Assembly (NCBI GenBank): GCA_025358925.1
Contig: JANYHT010000068.1
Coordinates: 1 to 34,817, forward strand
DNA length: 34,817 nucleotides
Direction of reading: 5' to 3'
From: Gemmatimonadaceae bacterium
GTDB taxonomy: Bacteria; Gemmatimonadota; Gemmatimonadetes; Gemmatimonadales; Gemmatimonadaceae
The position numbers and the translations under genes are program-made. Under the pieces are notes generated by a model, which did no database searches, had not been told where the DNA came from, and worked only from the letters and a program-made list of their open reading frames with translations. Below, in pieces: positions 8,545 through 17,108 of the stretch. Every line of letters starts with the position of its first letter. The first letter of the stretch is position 1.

Positions 8545-9870
8545 ATGTTGGAACGGAATTTCACTGCATATGGGATTGCGATTGCCGAGTTGGTGCTGCA
8601 CTTGCGCAATCAGTGCCATCCGGACGAGCTGCGTCACAGCTTGGCCCGCGCACACATGCATACGCGACACGGCGACGTGGTTTTTGCCGATCGCGATGGT
8701 GCATTGATCATTGGCGAGGGTGCGCTTGGCGTTCCAGTGACCGGCGCTGACGCATTATTGGACGCCATGCGTGCGCACGAGGTTCGGGCAATTGCCGTGA
8801 ACGGCGCGTCGACATCAAAAGAATTATTGTTGCTCGCGACGCTGTTGTCCGGCATGCCTGGCGATGGCAAGCAGTCTGTTTTTGCATTGGCTAACGAATT
8901 GGGCGTCTGGAATGTTCGACTCACGGCGGACGATGCACCAGCGGACACAGAAACTCCGGAAACGAGCGCTGACGATCTCGATACCCTCGTCGCGCGTGCA
9001 CTCGCATTTCTTAAGACAGAACGAGACTCCGTTCCCGCCGCCGACGACACGGTGCCGGTTGATCAAAGCAGCGAGCAATTCGAGTCAATCGTGACACCGA
9101 CGGCCCTAAGAGAAATCGTCCAACTGTTGCCGTGCAATCAAGAACGGCACGCCAATGTGCTCACCATTCTTCGTCGGGCTGGCGATGATGGCGCAACCGC
9201 ACTCTTTTCGGCACTCGTTGCTGCACTGCGGCTCGGCAAACGTCGCGCAATGTTTGATGCGATCGTTGAACTCGGTGCCGGCATTCCGATGCTCGTCGAG
9301 CACCTGTCGCACCCGCAATGGTTTGTTGTGCGTAACGCCACCGCGTTACTCGGCGACATGCATGCCGCGATCGCTGAAACGCCACTCACACAATTGCTGT
9401 CGCACGCAGATGAGCGTGTGCGTGCGGCCGCCGTGACGGCACTCGCCGAACTCGGGACGCCAACGTCAGCGCGCGCGCTCGACGTCGCGTTGCGCGATAA
9501 GTCACCAACCGTGCGCCGCCGCGCGTTACACGGCATGCGCGCGGTGCCAGACACTCCGATCAGTGTGACCGCGCTGAGCGACGCGATCGAGCTTGAACGT
9601 AGTCCGTCAATGCAGCTCGAGTTTCTGGCCGCAATGGTGGTGCAACAATCGCCAGAAGTCGCGCAACGCCTTGCACGACTCTGCTCGCCCTCTTCCAGTG
9701 CGTCGTACGCGCCCGAGTTTCGCGTTGTCGCGATCGACGCGCTCACGCGTCTCAAACCCGGCATCGCGAGGCGTTTCTTACGCGTTTTGAGCGCAGATCG
9801 GAATGAAATTGTGCAATCCCATGCGGTGCGGTTGCTACGGGGCTTAGGCGAAGAAAGGCGCGCAAGTTAG
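8545..9870 (+). CDS. HEAT-repeat-containing protein (441 aa)
   Basis: The protein has no signal peptide or membrane segment and is probably cytoplasmic. Residues 1-130 form an unassigned N-terminal domain that includes an acid-rich linker (TADDAPADTETPETSADDLDTL). From about residue 190 to the end the sequence is a run of paired helices typical of HEAT repeats, for example NATALLGDMHAAIAETPLTQLLSHADERVRAAAVTALAELG near residues 265-305, ALDVALRDKSPTVRRRALHGM, and VVAIDALTRLKPGIARRFLR. HEAT solenoids are protein-protein scaffolds, so no enzymatic role is claimed. It is followed 77 bp later by the Bax-inhibitor gene on the same strand. The ATG at 8545 is preceded only by a weak GAGAG. Confidence 0.85.
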   Translation: MLERNFTAYGIAIAELVLHLRNQCHPDELRHSLARAHMHTRHGDVVFADRDGALIIGEGALGVPVTGADALLDAMRAHEVRAIAVNGASTSKELLLLATLLSGMPGDGKQSVFALANELGVWNVRLTADDAPADTETPETSADDLDTLVARALAFLKTERDSVPAADDTVPVDQSSEQFESIVTPTALREIVQLLPCNQERHANVLTILRRAGDDGATALFSALVAALRLGKRRAMFDAIVELGAGIPMLVEHLSHPQWFVVRNATALLGDMHAAIAETPLTQLLSHADERVRAAAVTALAELGTPTSARALDVALRDKSPTVRRRALHGMRAVPDTPISVTALSDAIELERSPSMQLEFLAAMVVQQSPEVAQRLARLCSPSSSASYAPEFRVVAIDALTRLKPGIARRFLRVLSADRNEIVQSHAVRLLRGLGEERRAS

Positions 9871-9947
9871 GGCAACGCTCGAACCCGGCAGTCGCCGTGG
9901 TGTATTATTGAAGTCCACGTTGTCTGTCCCACGACCCACGGTTTGCC

Positions 9948-10634
9948 ATGACATCGCCTAGCGTAGCCATTTCGCCGCCATTTGCCGGTGCGGCGCGCAT
10001 GACTTTGATTCGTCGAACATACGCACTGCTCACGGTCACGATTCTTTGGACGATCGTGGTGGTGGCCGGTGCTATCGCAACACCCGCAGTTCTCGAGCTC
10101 GCGGTCGCGCACCCGTTCATCATCATGCTGCTTAGCATCGGCGCGTTGCTGGGCACGAATTTAGTGCAAGCGCAGCCGCTCAAGCTTGCGTGGCTTGCGC
10201 TTTTCATCACGTTGATGGGAATATCGCTCGCACCCGTCATGTTGATGTACAACACGCGCGCGCCTGGCGTCATCTCGCAGGCCGCGTTGCTCACCGGCTC
10301 GACGTTCACCGTGCTCACGTTGTATGCGCTATTGAGTCGTCGTGATTTTTCACAACTTGGTGGCTTTCTCACCGTTGGCTTGTGGGTACTGCTCGCCACA
10401 TCGCTGCTGAACATGTTTTTCCATAACGAAACGGCGTCGCTGTGGCTTGCCGGCGTCACGGTGTTCTTGTTTAGCGGCTTCATTGTGTACGACACGAGTA
10501 AGCTGAAAGGCAACCTTGGGCCAAACGATTACATCACCGCCACCGTGTCGCTGTACCTCGATGTGCTGAACCTGTTCATGGCGTTGCTGCGTATTTTGAG
10601 CTTTTTTCAGGGCGGCGGTCGGTCGCGAAACTAG
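9948..10634 (+). CDS. Bax inhibitor-1/YccA family membrane protein
   Basis: A 228-residue inner-membrane protein with about seven hydrophobic helices. The signature lies in the C-terminal half: FIVYDTSKL (near residue 183) followed by TATVSLYLDVLNLFMALLRIL, the conserved 'YDT ... LYLDxxNLF' pattern of the BI-1/TMBIM family. Studied bacterial members include a pH-dependent calcium leak channel (YetJ) and E. coli YccA, which modulates FtsH; which role applies here cannot be read. The length is normal. A Ca2+/H+ antiporter is encoded elsewhere in the window but is not linked to it. The gene is convergent with the 1295-residue fusion gene, and a perfect hairpin sits between them. Confidence 0.92.
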   Translation: MTSPSVAISPPFAGAARMTLIRRTYALLTVTILWTIVVVAGAIATPAVLELAVAHPFIIMLLSIGALLGTNLVQAQPLKLAWLALFITLMGISLAPVMLMYNTRAPGVISQAALLTGSTFTVLTLYALLSRRDFSQLGGFLTVGLWVLLATSLLNMFFHNETASLWLAGVTVFLFSGFIVYDTSKLKGNLGPNDYITATVSLYLDVLNLFMALLRILSFFQGGGRSRN

Positions 10635-10654
10635 CCGTTTCGCTACACCTGTTT

Positions 10655-10689
10655 CACGAAACGCTGACAGTATCTGTCAGCGTTTCGTG
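10655..10689. terminator. Perfect 16-bp hairpin between convergent genes
   Basis: CACGAAACGCTGACAG, loop TAT, then its exact reverse complement. It begins 20 nt after the Bax-inhibitor stop, and its right arm covers the last codons and TGA of the opposing fusion gene. The perfect symmetry would act on both strands; there is no T-run on either side. Confidence 0.6.
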
Positions 10690-13600
10690 CGTGCAGACTC
10701 TGCGTCGGCACCACGGACGAGCGCTCGGGCGATAGCGGCCTGTAATGGGGTGAGATTTGCGAAATTCCCTTTGTCATTCGCGCCAAGATTTTGCTTGTTG
10801 GTGAGCAGCACGACCGAAAGTCCCGCGCTTGGAACGCCAAGGACCCACGTCCCTGTGAAGCCGGTGTGCATGAAGCTCCCGGCGGGCAAATCTGCGGGGT
10901 ACATCCAACCGAGATAATTGTCGTATTGGTCGCGTGTGAGGAATTGTCGCACCACCGTTGGCGCGATGTATTCTCGACCACGCGCACTTCCGTTGGTGCG
11001 CAGTAAGTCCAGTAAGACGCGTAGCTCCGCCGCCGTCGAAAATAATCCAGCGTGTCCAGCCACGCCGCCATTGGCGTACCACGAATTGCCATCGTTCGTT
11101 TCACCATTCAACACGCCTGCTCGCCACCCATTCCACGCCGTGGGGTCACCGCGATAGCGATAGCCGAACGTGGAGTCGTACACCATATGCTTTTCGTATC
11201 CGTTCCCAATCTCGGTCGCGGCGAACGCGGTAAACCCATGCGTTTTGGGAACGAACGTTGTGGAGTGTAAACCGAGCGGCGCGTAGAGCGCGTCGCGCAC
11301 AAAGACGTCCAGCGGCTTGCCGCTCACCTGTTCGACGATGTAACCGAGCAGCATGAAGCCGAGATCGCTGTAGTGCCGACCTTCACCGACCCCCCAACCG
11401 AGTGGCATGTCGCGAATGACCGCGTACGTCTGCGCTTTGTTGGACGCGTGATAGTACAACGGCTGCCATTGAACGAGGCCAGCCGAATGTTGGAGCAGGT
11501 GCCGTACGGTGATGCTGTCGAGATGCGGGCCTCGAAAATCGGTGAGGTAGCGCGACACCGGTGCATCGACATCGATTTGTCCGCGAGTCGCAAGCATCAT
11601 CACAGACATTGTTGTGGCCATCACCTTCGTGACGGAAGCAAGGTCGAACATAGTCGTTGCGTGCATGGGTCGTGGAGTCGGCAAGCGACGCAGCATAGCA
11701 TCGTTTAACTGTGCGTCGCCAAACGCTCGGTTATGCAGCACCACGCCATTGCGCGCCACCACGAAGACCGCGCCGGGAAACTGTGTGCCGAGCGCAGACT
11801 GGATGAGGGAGTCGGCTGTCTGGATTGCCGCAGACATGTACGTTCGGTGTTTTTCAGGTTTTCCCTCCCGCTCATCGTCTGCGACATCCACCGCCAGCGG
11901 AAAGAACAGCGCCCGCTTGACGATCGGATATTTCGCCGTCCAACCTTTCGCGTCAGCCCACAAAATACGGTTGAGTTTTTCGCTCGGCGCCGCATCGGGG
12001 TCACGGAAGTTCATGCGCGCGCTGGCCTGCGCGGCCGTGCGCCGAATCGCAGCATTGGGCCCCGTGATCGCGCCCACTTTGAGGTTCGTTTCGTAGAGCG
12101 ACTGCGTCGGCACGAGCGCGGTGTATGGACGCAAATCCGGTTTCTCTGTCGGACCGATGAAGCTCGCACGCATGTCCGTCGCTACCAAATCAAACATGCT
12201 CAGCGCTGGCAATCCGAGCATGAGTTCGATGGTTTTCACCATGCTTGGCTGACTGTAGAACGTGCTGTCGATGATGCCACGCCTCGCGTACGGACTTGCA
12301 ACGAGCGCGACCGTACGATGCCCATCGATATGATCGACGCCGTTCTGCGCATCATCTTCAACAACGACGATGGCCATGTGCTTCCAGAACGTCGATTTAC
12401 TGAGCGCTTCGACAATTTTGCCGAGCGCGAGATCGTTGTCGGCGACGCAGGCTTTCGGCACGCACCATCCGGCCAACGTGCCTTGCGTGTGGTCGTTCGG
12501 CAAGACGAGGAACGTGAGATGCGGCATTTGCTTCGCGGTTTCCCACTCTTTGAGATGCTCAATGACAATGTCCGCTTTGATCACGTCGGGCACTTCTTGC
12601 GTCCAGCCAGGATATTCGCGAACAAGAATTTTATCGAGACTCGGAATCTCGCTGTGCGTGTTGTACATGTTCTTCAGCTGCGCTCGAAAAAACGCGGCGT
12701 TGTGCGGCAATGCGTCACGATATTGCGCCAACAATCGTGCGCGGACGTTCGGCACTGAATCACTGGGCGCCGGCGCATACTCACCGAAGCTCACGACGCG
12801 TTTGCCTTTCGCTGTCGCCGCTTCCCACAAAAAACCGCCTGCGGAATACGTGAGCGGATCATTGCCTTCGCTTGGGTAGCTGCGGCCGAAATACAGCGGC
12901 CACACCGGATACGTGGTCTCATTCGCCTGCGTGAGCCAATTGTGACCGTCTGCCGAATTCCCTCCTGACGCAAAAAAATGATCGAGCAATACAAACTGTT
13001 CACTCAACGCGTGTGCGTTGGGCGTGACGTCGCGACCATACATCGTAAGACTCGAATCACTCGCCCCTTTGCCGATGTCACCGAGCACTTGATCGTACGT
13101 GCGATTTTCTTTGATGATATAGACGACGTGCTCGATGAGGCTTGCTTCGCCGGGCCGCTCTGGTACCGCGCGCGCTGCAATGTTTAGCCGTGGTGCCAGC
13201 GACGGTGCGTGCTCACCCGTCGCCAGATGGAGACGATTGTTTTGCGCGACACTGGTCGTGTATGCCGACAGTTCCGCATCAGTTGGAATCGCAATCACGT
13301 TCACCGAGCCACGCTCGGCGAAGACATATCGTCCCGACTTACCCGAGGTCTTTCCTGTACCGGCACCCACACCAAAGAGCGTCCCGACCGCGAGCGTTTT
13401 TCCGTCCGCGCTAACGTCGAGACTACCAGGATACCATCCAGTGGGAATGAGACCTTTCAGCGTCGCTAGCGATCCCGATGCGGTTTCGCCGAGTGCATAC
13501 ATGGCGACCGCGTTCACTCCGCCGAGTGCGACGAAAAGCGTTGTTGCATCTGGTGAGAGCGCTACGGCAGTTGGTGCAAGTCCAATCTTTCGTTCGTGAA

Positions 13601-14564
13601 ACGGTGCGATTGCAATTGTGCCGAGCGAGACGTTGCGACGTGTGTCGATGACACTGACCGAATCGGAGTTGCCGTTCGCGACATAGAGACGTCCACGTAA
13701 CTGATCCCACGCAAGCCCTGTTGGATGCAGCCCGACTTGCACGCTATGCGTGACGATGCCGGAATTCAGATCAACCCGCACCACGGTTCCGCGCGCTGCA
13801 ATTCCGCGCGCATCGACACGTACGGGTTCGGCAGCGGGATCGCAGCATTGCGTCGCTTTACGTTCGCCTACTTTGGGTTTCGGGCCGCCGAAAACACTGA
13901 CCCACGCGATTGCACCATCGTTGGCAATGACGGATGCGATCGGGAGCACCCCTAACGCGACGGATCGTAGCAATTTGCCGTTGTCAGCGCTCAGAATCGC
14001 CAGTTTATCGTCGGCGGGAAGCGGCAATACGGCGAGTCGTTCTTGTCCAGCGGTTGCGCTGCGAGCGTAGGATGGGGAGCCCGCCATGAAATCGCCGAGC
14101 GGGCCGGATGACGTCGCGATATTTAACGCGGTATCGCGCGCCGTGCCGTCTCGCGCATTCGCGCTGAACGACACCATTTGTGCGACTGACTTCGCGCGTG
14201 CAAGTGGCGGTCCGCCTGGTGTTCGACTCTTGGCGACGTCTTCTGGCAGCTTGCCTACCGATGCGATTACCGCACGGTGCGTAGCGGGATCAATCGTGAT
14301 ACCGTGCACACCGGGTCGCCCGTTGAATTCCGCGTGTCCACGCACGCGGTTGTCTCGCCAAGCGAGGCGCCACGCACTGCCGGGCACCACTACCCACAAC
14401 TCATCTGCCGACGCTCCGAACCGCACGCCCGCGACACGACCCGTGAATACGCTTTGTACACCGGCGGGTGTGACACGCGCGTTGGTCGCTATGATCCCGG
14501 GATCGTTAATGAGGCGCTGCGGTGCTTGCAGTTGCAGGACGAGCAATAGAGGAAGGAGCATCAC
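10677..14564 (-). CDS. Secreted fusion: beta-propeller + phosphoesterase + serine beta-lactamase-like domain (1295 aa)
   Basis: Three modules lie in one uninterrupted frame. After a hydrophobic N-terminus (MMLLPLLLVLQLQA), residues about 30-450 form a YVTN/NHL-type beta-propeller with repeats such as GLAWDQLRGRLYVANGNSDSVSVID. Residues about 475-820 are a phosphoesterase-family (PF04185-like) domain: VVYIIKENRTYDQVLGD, DHFFASGGNSADGHNW, LPNDHTQG and VVVEDDAQNGVDHIDGHRT supply the expected acidic and histidine metal ligands. After a linker near 890-910, residues about 915-1285 form a class C beta-lactamase/esterase fold with S977-V-T-K980 (SxxK), Y1065-S-D and H1233-T-G in the KTG position. 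Catalytic residues are visible in both enzymatic parts. The domains are usually separate proteins; the fusion is unusual. Substrates are unknown. It is divergent from the PI-PLC-like gene. Confidence 0.88.
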   Translation of the reverse strand: MMLLPLLLVLQLQAPQRLINDPGIIATNARVTPAGVQSVFTGRVAGVRFGASADELWVVVPGSAWRLAWRDNRVRGHAEFNGRPGVHGITIDPATHRAVIASVGKLPEDVAKSRTPGGPPLARAKSVAQMVSFSANARDGTARDTALNIATSSGPLGDFMAGSPSYARSATAGQERLAVLPLPADDKLAILSADNGKLLRSVALGVLPIASVIANDGAIAWVSVFGGPKPKVGERKATQCCDPAAEPVRVDARGIAARGTVVRVDLNSGIVTHSVQVGLHPTGLAWDQLRGRLYVANGNSDSVSVIDTRRNVSLGTIAIAPFHERKIGLAPTAVALSPDATTLFVALGGVNAVAMYALGETASGSLATLKGLIPTGWYPGSLDVSADGKTLAVGTLFGVGAGTGKTSGKSGRYVFAERGSVNVIAIPTDAELSAYTTSVAQNNRLHLATGEHAPSLAPRLNIAARAVPERPGEASLIEHVVYIIKENRTYDQVLGDIGKGASDSSLTMYGRDVTPNAHALSEQFVLLDHFFASGGNSADGHNWLTQANETTYPVWPLYFGRSYPSEGNDPLTYSAGGFLWEAATAKGKRVVSFGEYAPAPSDSVPNVRARLLAQYRDALPHNAAFFRAQLKNMYNTHSEIPSLDKILVREYPGWTQEVPDVIKADIVIEHLKEWETAKQMPHLTFLVLPNDHTQGTLAGWCVPKACVADNDLALGKIVEALSKSTFWKHMAIVVVEDDAQNGVDHIDGHRTVALVASPYARRGIIDSTFYSQPSMVKTIELMLGLPALSMFDLVATDMRASFIGPTEKPDLRPYTALVPTQSLYETNLKVGAITGPNAAIRRTAAQASARMNFRDPDAAPSEKLNRILWADAKGWTAKYPIVKRALFFPLAVDVADDEREGKPEKHRTYMSAAIQTADSLIQSALGTQFPGAVFVVARNGVVLHNRAFGDAQLNDAMLRRLPTPRPMHATTMFDLASVTKVMATTMSVMMLATRGQIDVDAPVSRYLTDFRGPHLDSITVRHLLQHSAGLVQWQPLYYHASNKAQTYAVIRDMPLGWGVGEGRHYSDLGFMLLGYIVEQVSGKPLDVFVRDALYAPLGLHSTTFVPKTHGFTAFAATEIGNGYEKHMVYDSTFGYRYRGDPTAWNGWRAGVLNGETNDGNSWYANGGVAGHAGLFSTAAELRVLLDLLRTNGSARGREYIAPTVVRQFLTRDQYDNYLGWMYPADLPAGSFMHTGFTGTWVLGVPSAGLSVVLLTNKQNLGANDKGNFANLTPLQAAIARALVRGADAESARTKR

Positions 14565-14711
14565 GAGTCCGTTAAGATTTCTGATGGCGTATTAGCGACA
14601 CCATACGTCCAGTATGCGGCACGGGGCAAGCTCGCGCATGCAACGATCTGCGCAAGGATGCAACAATTTCACGACGCTTGCGAAAGCGATGCGCGCGAGG
14701 GAAGCTTCGGC

Positions 14712-15755
14712 ATGAGTGATTGGTGGAGACAACGCGGCGCGGTGACACTCGCACTCACCGTCATCATGGCTGGCGCGACGGCCGCAGGAATGTCGCGACC
14801 GCTGCATCCCCAGTTTGCGCCGGGTGAACGCGTGCTGTTGGATGCGCACAATGCGTATCCGGAGGCCGGACGCTGGGCAGATCGCATTGATCGCGCGCTC
14901 GCAACGGGCGTGCCGCTCGCGATTGAACAGGATTTGTATTGGCATCGTGATACGGCCACCGGTACCTACGAAATCGTTGTTGCACACGACTCGGATGCAA
15001 CGCAGGGTGCGCCAACACTCGAGGCGTATTTTTTCGGGAAAATTCGCCCCTTGATGGAACGCGCACTTCGTGAAAACAAGCGTGATACGTGGCCGTTGAT
15101 TGTGCTGAATCTCGATTTCAAGACCAACGAATTCGCGCATCACGATGCCGTATGGACTTTGCTTGGGAAGTATGAGAAGTGGCTCACCACCGCACCGCGC
15201 ACGCTGACGCCAAATACGCCGGCCGCGCTCTCGGTCGGACCATTGCTCGTGTTCGCTGGCGCTGACAGCGGACAACGTGCGCGGTTCCACGATCTTGTGC
15301 CTGTTGGTGAGCGGCTCCGCGCGTTTGGTGCGATTCCCGTTCCCGCACCCAGGGGATCGACGCGCGAAGCACGCGCCTTCGCGCAGGTACACACGCCGGC
15401 CGCTGCGCTCGTCAAGCCACGCGCCAGCAATTACGCGCGCTGGGTGAATTTTCCGTGGAGCGTCGTTGAAGAGGGAGGACAAAATAGAGCGAGCGTTTGG
15501 ACATCAGCCGACAACGCACGCCTCAGTGCCCTTGTGCGTCGCGCGCACGCGCAAGGACTGTGGATTCGTTATTACACGCTCGATGGGTTTGCACCCGACA
15601 GTGATCGCGGATACACCGCGTCATACAATTTTGGATCGCAGACCATTGCCGCGCAGCGGTGGCGCGCCGCCATCAAGGCGGGCGTGGACTTTGTGGCGAC
15701 TGATCAGTATGAGGCGTTCGCGGAAACGCGAAACACCATGCATTTGTCACGGTAG
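14712..15755 (+). CDS. Secreted PI-PLC/GDPD-like phosphodiesterase superfamily protein
   Basis: A 347-residue exported protein. The start MSDWWRQRGAVTLALTVIMAGATAAG gives a signal or anchor helix; the frame extends 18 codons upstream but without a helix. The mature part opens with VLLDAHNAYPE, then AIEQDLYW, VAHDSDATQGAPTLEAYF and LIVLNLDFKT, the succession of barrel strands with His, Glu/Asp and HD ligands seen in the PI-PLC-like/glycerophosphodiester phosphodiesterase superfamily, including the Aim6-like group. The C-terminal part has RRAHAQGLWIRYYTLDG and GVDFVATDQYEAF, typical of the last strands of the GDPD barrel. A phosphodiester substrate is likely, but the exact one is not determinable. 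GAGGG lies about 12 nt before the ATG. Confidence 0.8.
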   Translation: MSDWWRQRGAVTLALTVIMAGATAAGMSRPLHPQFAPGERVLLDAHNAYPEAGRWADRIDRALATGVPLAIEQDLYWHRDTATGTYEIVVAHDSDATQGAPTLEAYFFGKIRPLMERALRENKRDTWPLIVLNLDFKTNEFAHHDAVWTLLGKYEKWLTTAPRTLTPNTPAALSVGPLLVFAGADSGQRARFHDLVPVGERLRAFGAIPVPAPRGSTREARAFAQVHTPAAALVKPRASNYARWVNFPWSVVEEGGQNRASVWTSADNARLSALVRRAHAQGLWIRYYTLDGFAPDSDRGYTASYNFGSQTIAAQRWRAAIKAGVDFVATDQYEAFAETRNTMHLSR

Positions 15756-15827
15756 CGTATCGCGGCCTGCACCTTGCAACGCTCCCAGCCGCAGCGCGAC
15801 CTGTAGCACACATTTTTAGCCCAACAC

Positions 15828-17048
15828 ATGGCAATCCCTCCCACGTACGCGGCGAAATCCGCCGAAGTCGAGCCCGCTCTTTCACCCGTGCGTGCGCGAC
15901 TGCACCGCATCGAGATTACGGCACGCACCATGTTCACGCTGGTGCTCGTAGTCGCCGCCTGCTGGCTGCTGCTGCACCTCGCGCCTGTTCTGCTGGTACT
16001 GGTCACGTCATTGATGCTGGTTGGCTCGTTGAGTCCGGCCGTTGAGTGGCTCGAAGCACGAGGCGTTCGACGCGGTTTCGGCATTGCGCTCGTGTTCGCG
16101 ATCCTCTTCGCTGTGGCACTGCTGCTGATCACGCTCACCATCCCCGAAGTGCTCGCGCAAGCGAATTCGTTGATGGAGCAAGAGCCACTGCTCCGCGAAC
16201 GACTGGCCACATGGCTCTCGAAGTCGCGCGTTACCTCATCGCTCGCGTCCTCACTCCGTCAGATTAAATACTCGGCGCTCCTGGGTTCCTCGACGCAAGT
16301 GGCGCTCAGCACATCCGTACGCATCGCCGAAATTGTGGCGTACGGCGTTGGCGCGGTGTTCCTCTCGTTGTATATGATGATTGATCGCGACCGGCTACGC
16401 GGTGCGCTGTTCGCCATCGTTCCGCGTGCACAGCACATCCGCCTTTCTCGAATCACGCTCAATCTCGAGCGTATTGTTGGCGGCTACATTCGCGGTCAAT
16501 TCATCACGTGTGTACTGATGGGCATGTTCATGTTCATTTTGCTCACCGCATTCGGCGTGAAGAGTGCGCTCGCCCTCGCCGTACTCGCGGGTGTCGCTGA
16601 TGTCTTGCCATATATCGGCATCTTCCTCGTTCTCGGTCCTGCCCTTCTCGCCACACTCTCACTCGGTCCCGTCGTCACAACGACGGTGGCCATCGCCATT
16701 CTGATCTACGAGGAAATTGAGAGCCGATTGCTGGTACCAATGGTGTATGGTCGCGCACTACGATTGCCCTCGTCGGTGGTGCTGTTCGCACTGATCGCGG
16801 GCGGCACATTGATGGGCATTGTTGGCGCACTGCTCGCGCTCCCCGTCGCCGCCGCAATCTTGATGCTCATTGAAGAACTTCGCGTCGAACTGCCCGGTCA
16901 ATCAGAAAGTATTGAGAAGGAGCAACGACGCGAACGCGACGTGGTGAGCGAACAAGAATACACGTTGCGTACGGAAGGCTTACCGGTACTTGAGGCGGCC
17001 GCCATTGCCGTAGAAATTACCGAGGTGCGCGTGCAGGAAGAGAAATAG
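15828..17048 (+). CDS. AI-2E family transporter (PerM/TqsA-like permease)
   Basis: A 406-residue inner-membrane protein with about seven to eight transmembrane segments. LVTSLMLVGSLSPAVEWLEARGVRRGFGIALVF near the N-terminus and GGYIRGQFITCVLMGMFMFI with ALAVLAGVADVLPYIGIFLVLGPALLA in the second half are the core signatures of the AI-2E transporter (UPF0118) family. Studied members include TqsA, an exporter affecting autoinducer-2, and Na+/H+ antiporter-like members, so the substrate here is open. The hydrophilic tail (about residues 360-406) is rich in Glu, Arg and Gln. The gene begins 73 bp after the PI-PLC-like gene and is followed at once by a perfect GGGGTTA hairpin and the convergent M14 gene. 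Confidence 0.9.
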   Translation: MAIPPTYAAKSAEVEPALSPVRARLHRIEITARTMFTLVLVVAACWLLLHLAPVLLVLVTSLMLVGSLSPAVEWLEARGVRRGFGIALVFAILFAVALLLITLTIPEVLAQANSLMEQEPLLRERLATWLSKSRVTSSLASSLRQIKYSALLGSSTQVALSTSVRIAEIVAYGVGAVFLSLYMMIDRDRLRGALFAIVPRAQHIRLSRITLNLERIVGGYIRGQFITCVLMGMFMFILLTAFGVKSALALAVLAGVADVLPYIGIFLVLGPALLATLSLGPVVTTTVAIAILIYEEIESRLLVPMVYGRALRLPSSVVLFALIAGGTLMGIVGALLALPVAAAILMLIEELRVELPGQSESIEKEQRRERDVVSEQEYTLRTEGLPVLEAAAIAVEITEVRVQEEK

Positions 17049-17095
17049 GGAAGAGGGGTTAGGGGTTAGGGGATGATGCCTAACCCCTAACCCCT
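17048..17095. terminator. GGGGTTA hairpin (17-bp perfect stem) with G-quadruplex motif
   Basis: Positions 17054-17070 and 17079-17095 are exact reverse complements around an 8-nt loop. The arms are tandem GGGGTTA/TAACCCC units. On the plus strand the G-runs at 17048-17050, 17055-17058, 17062-17065 and 17069-17072, with loops of 4, 3 and 3 nt, also fit the canonical intramolecular G-quadruplex pattern. It fills most of the 60-bp gap between the convergent AI-2E and M14 genes and probably ends transcription from both sides, although no T-run is present. Confidence 0.65.
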
Positions 17096-17108
17096 CGCCC
17101 TTACCTCG

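Noticed and set aside
11733-12758. 341-codon plus-strand frame opposite the phosphoesterase domain
   Set aside because: Antisense shadow of a well-supported gene; Arg/Phe-rich composition and no recognisable motif.
14592-15482. 296-codon minus-strand frame opposite the PI-PLC-like gene
   Set aside because: Shadow: its composition is Arg/Cys-rich and the plus strand carries the barrel motifs and signal peptide.
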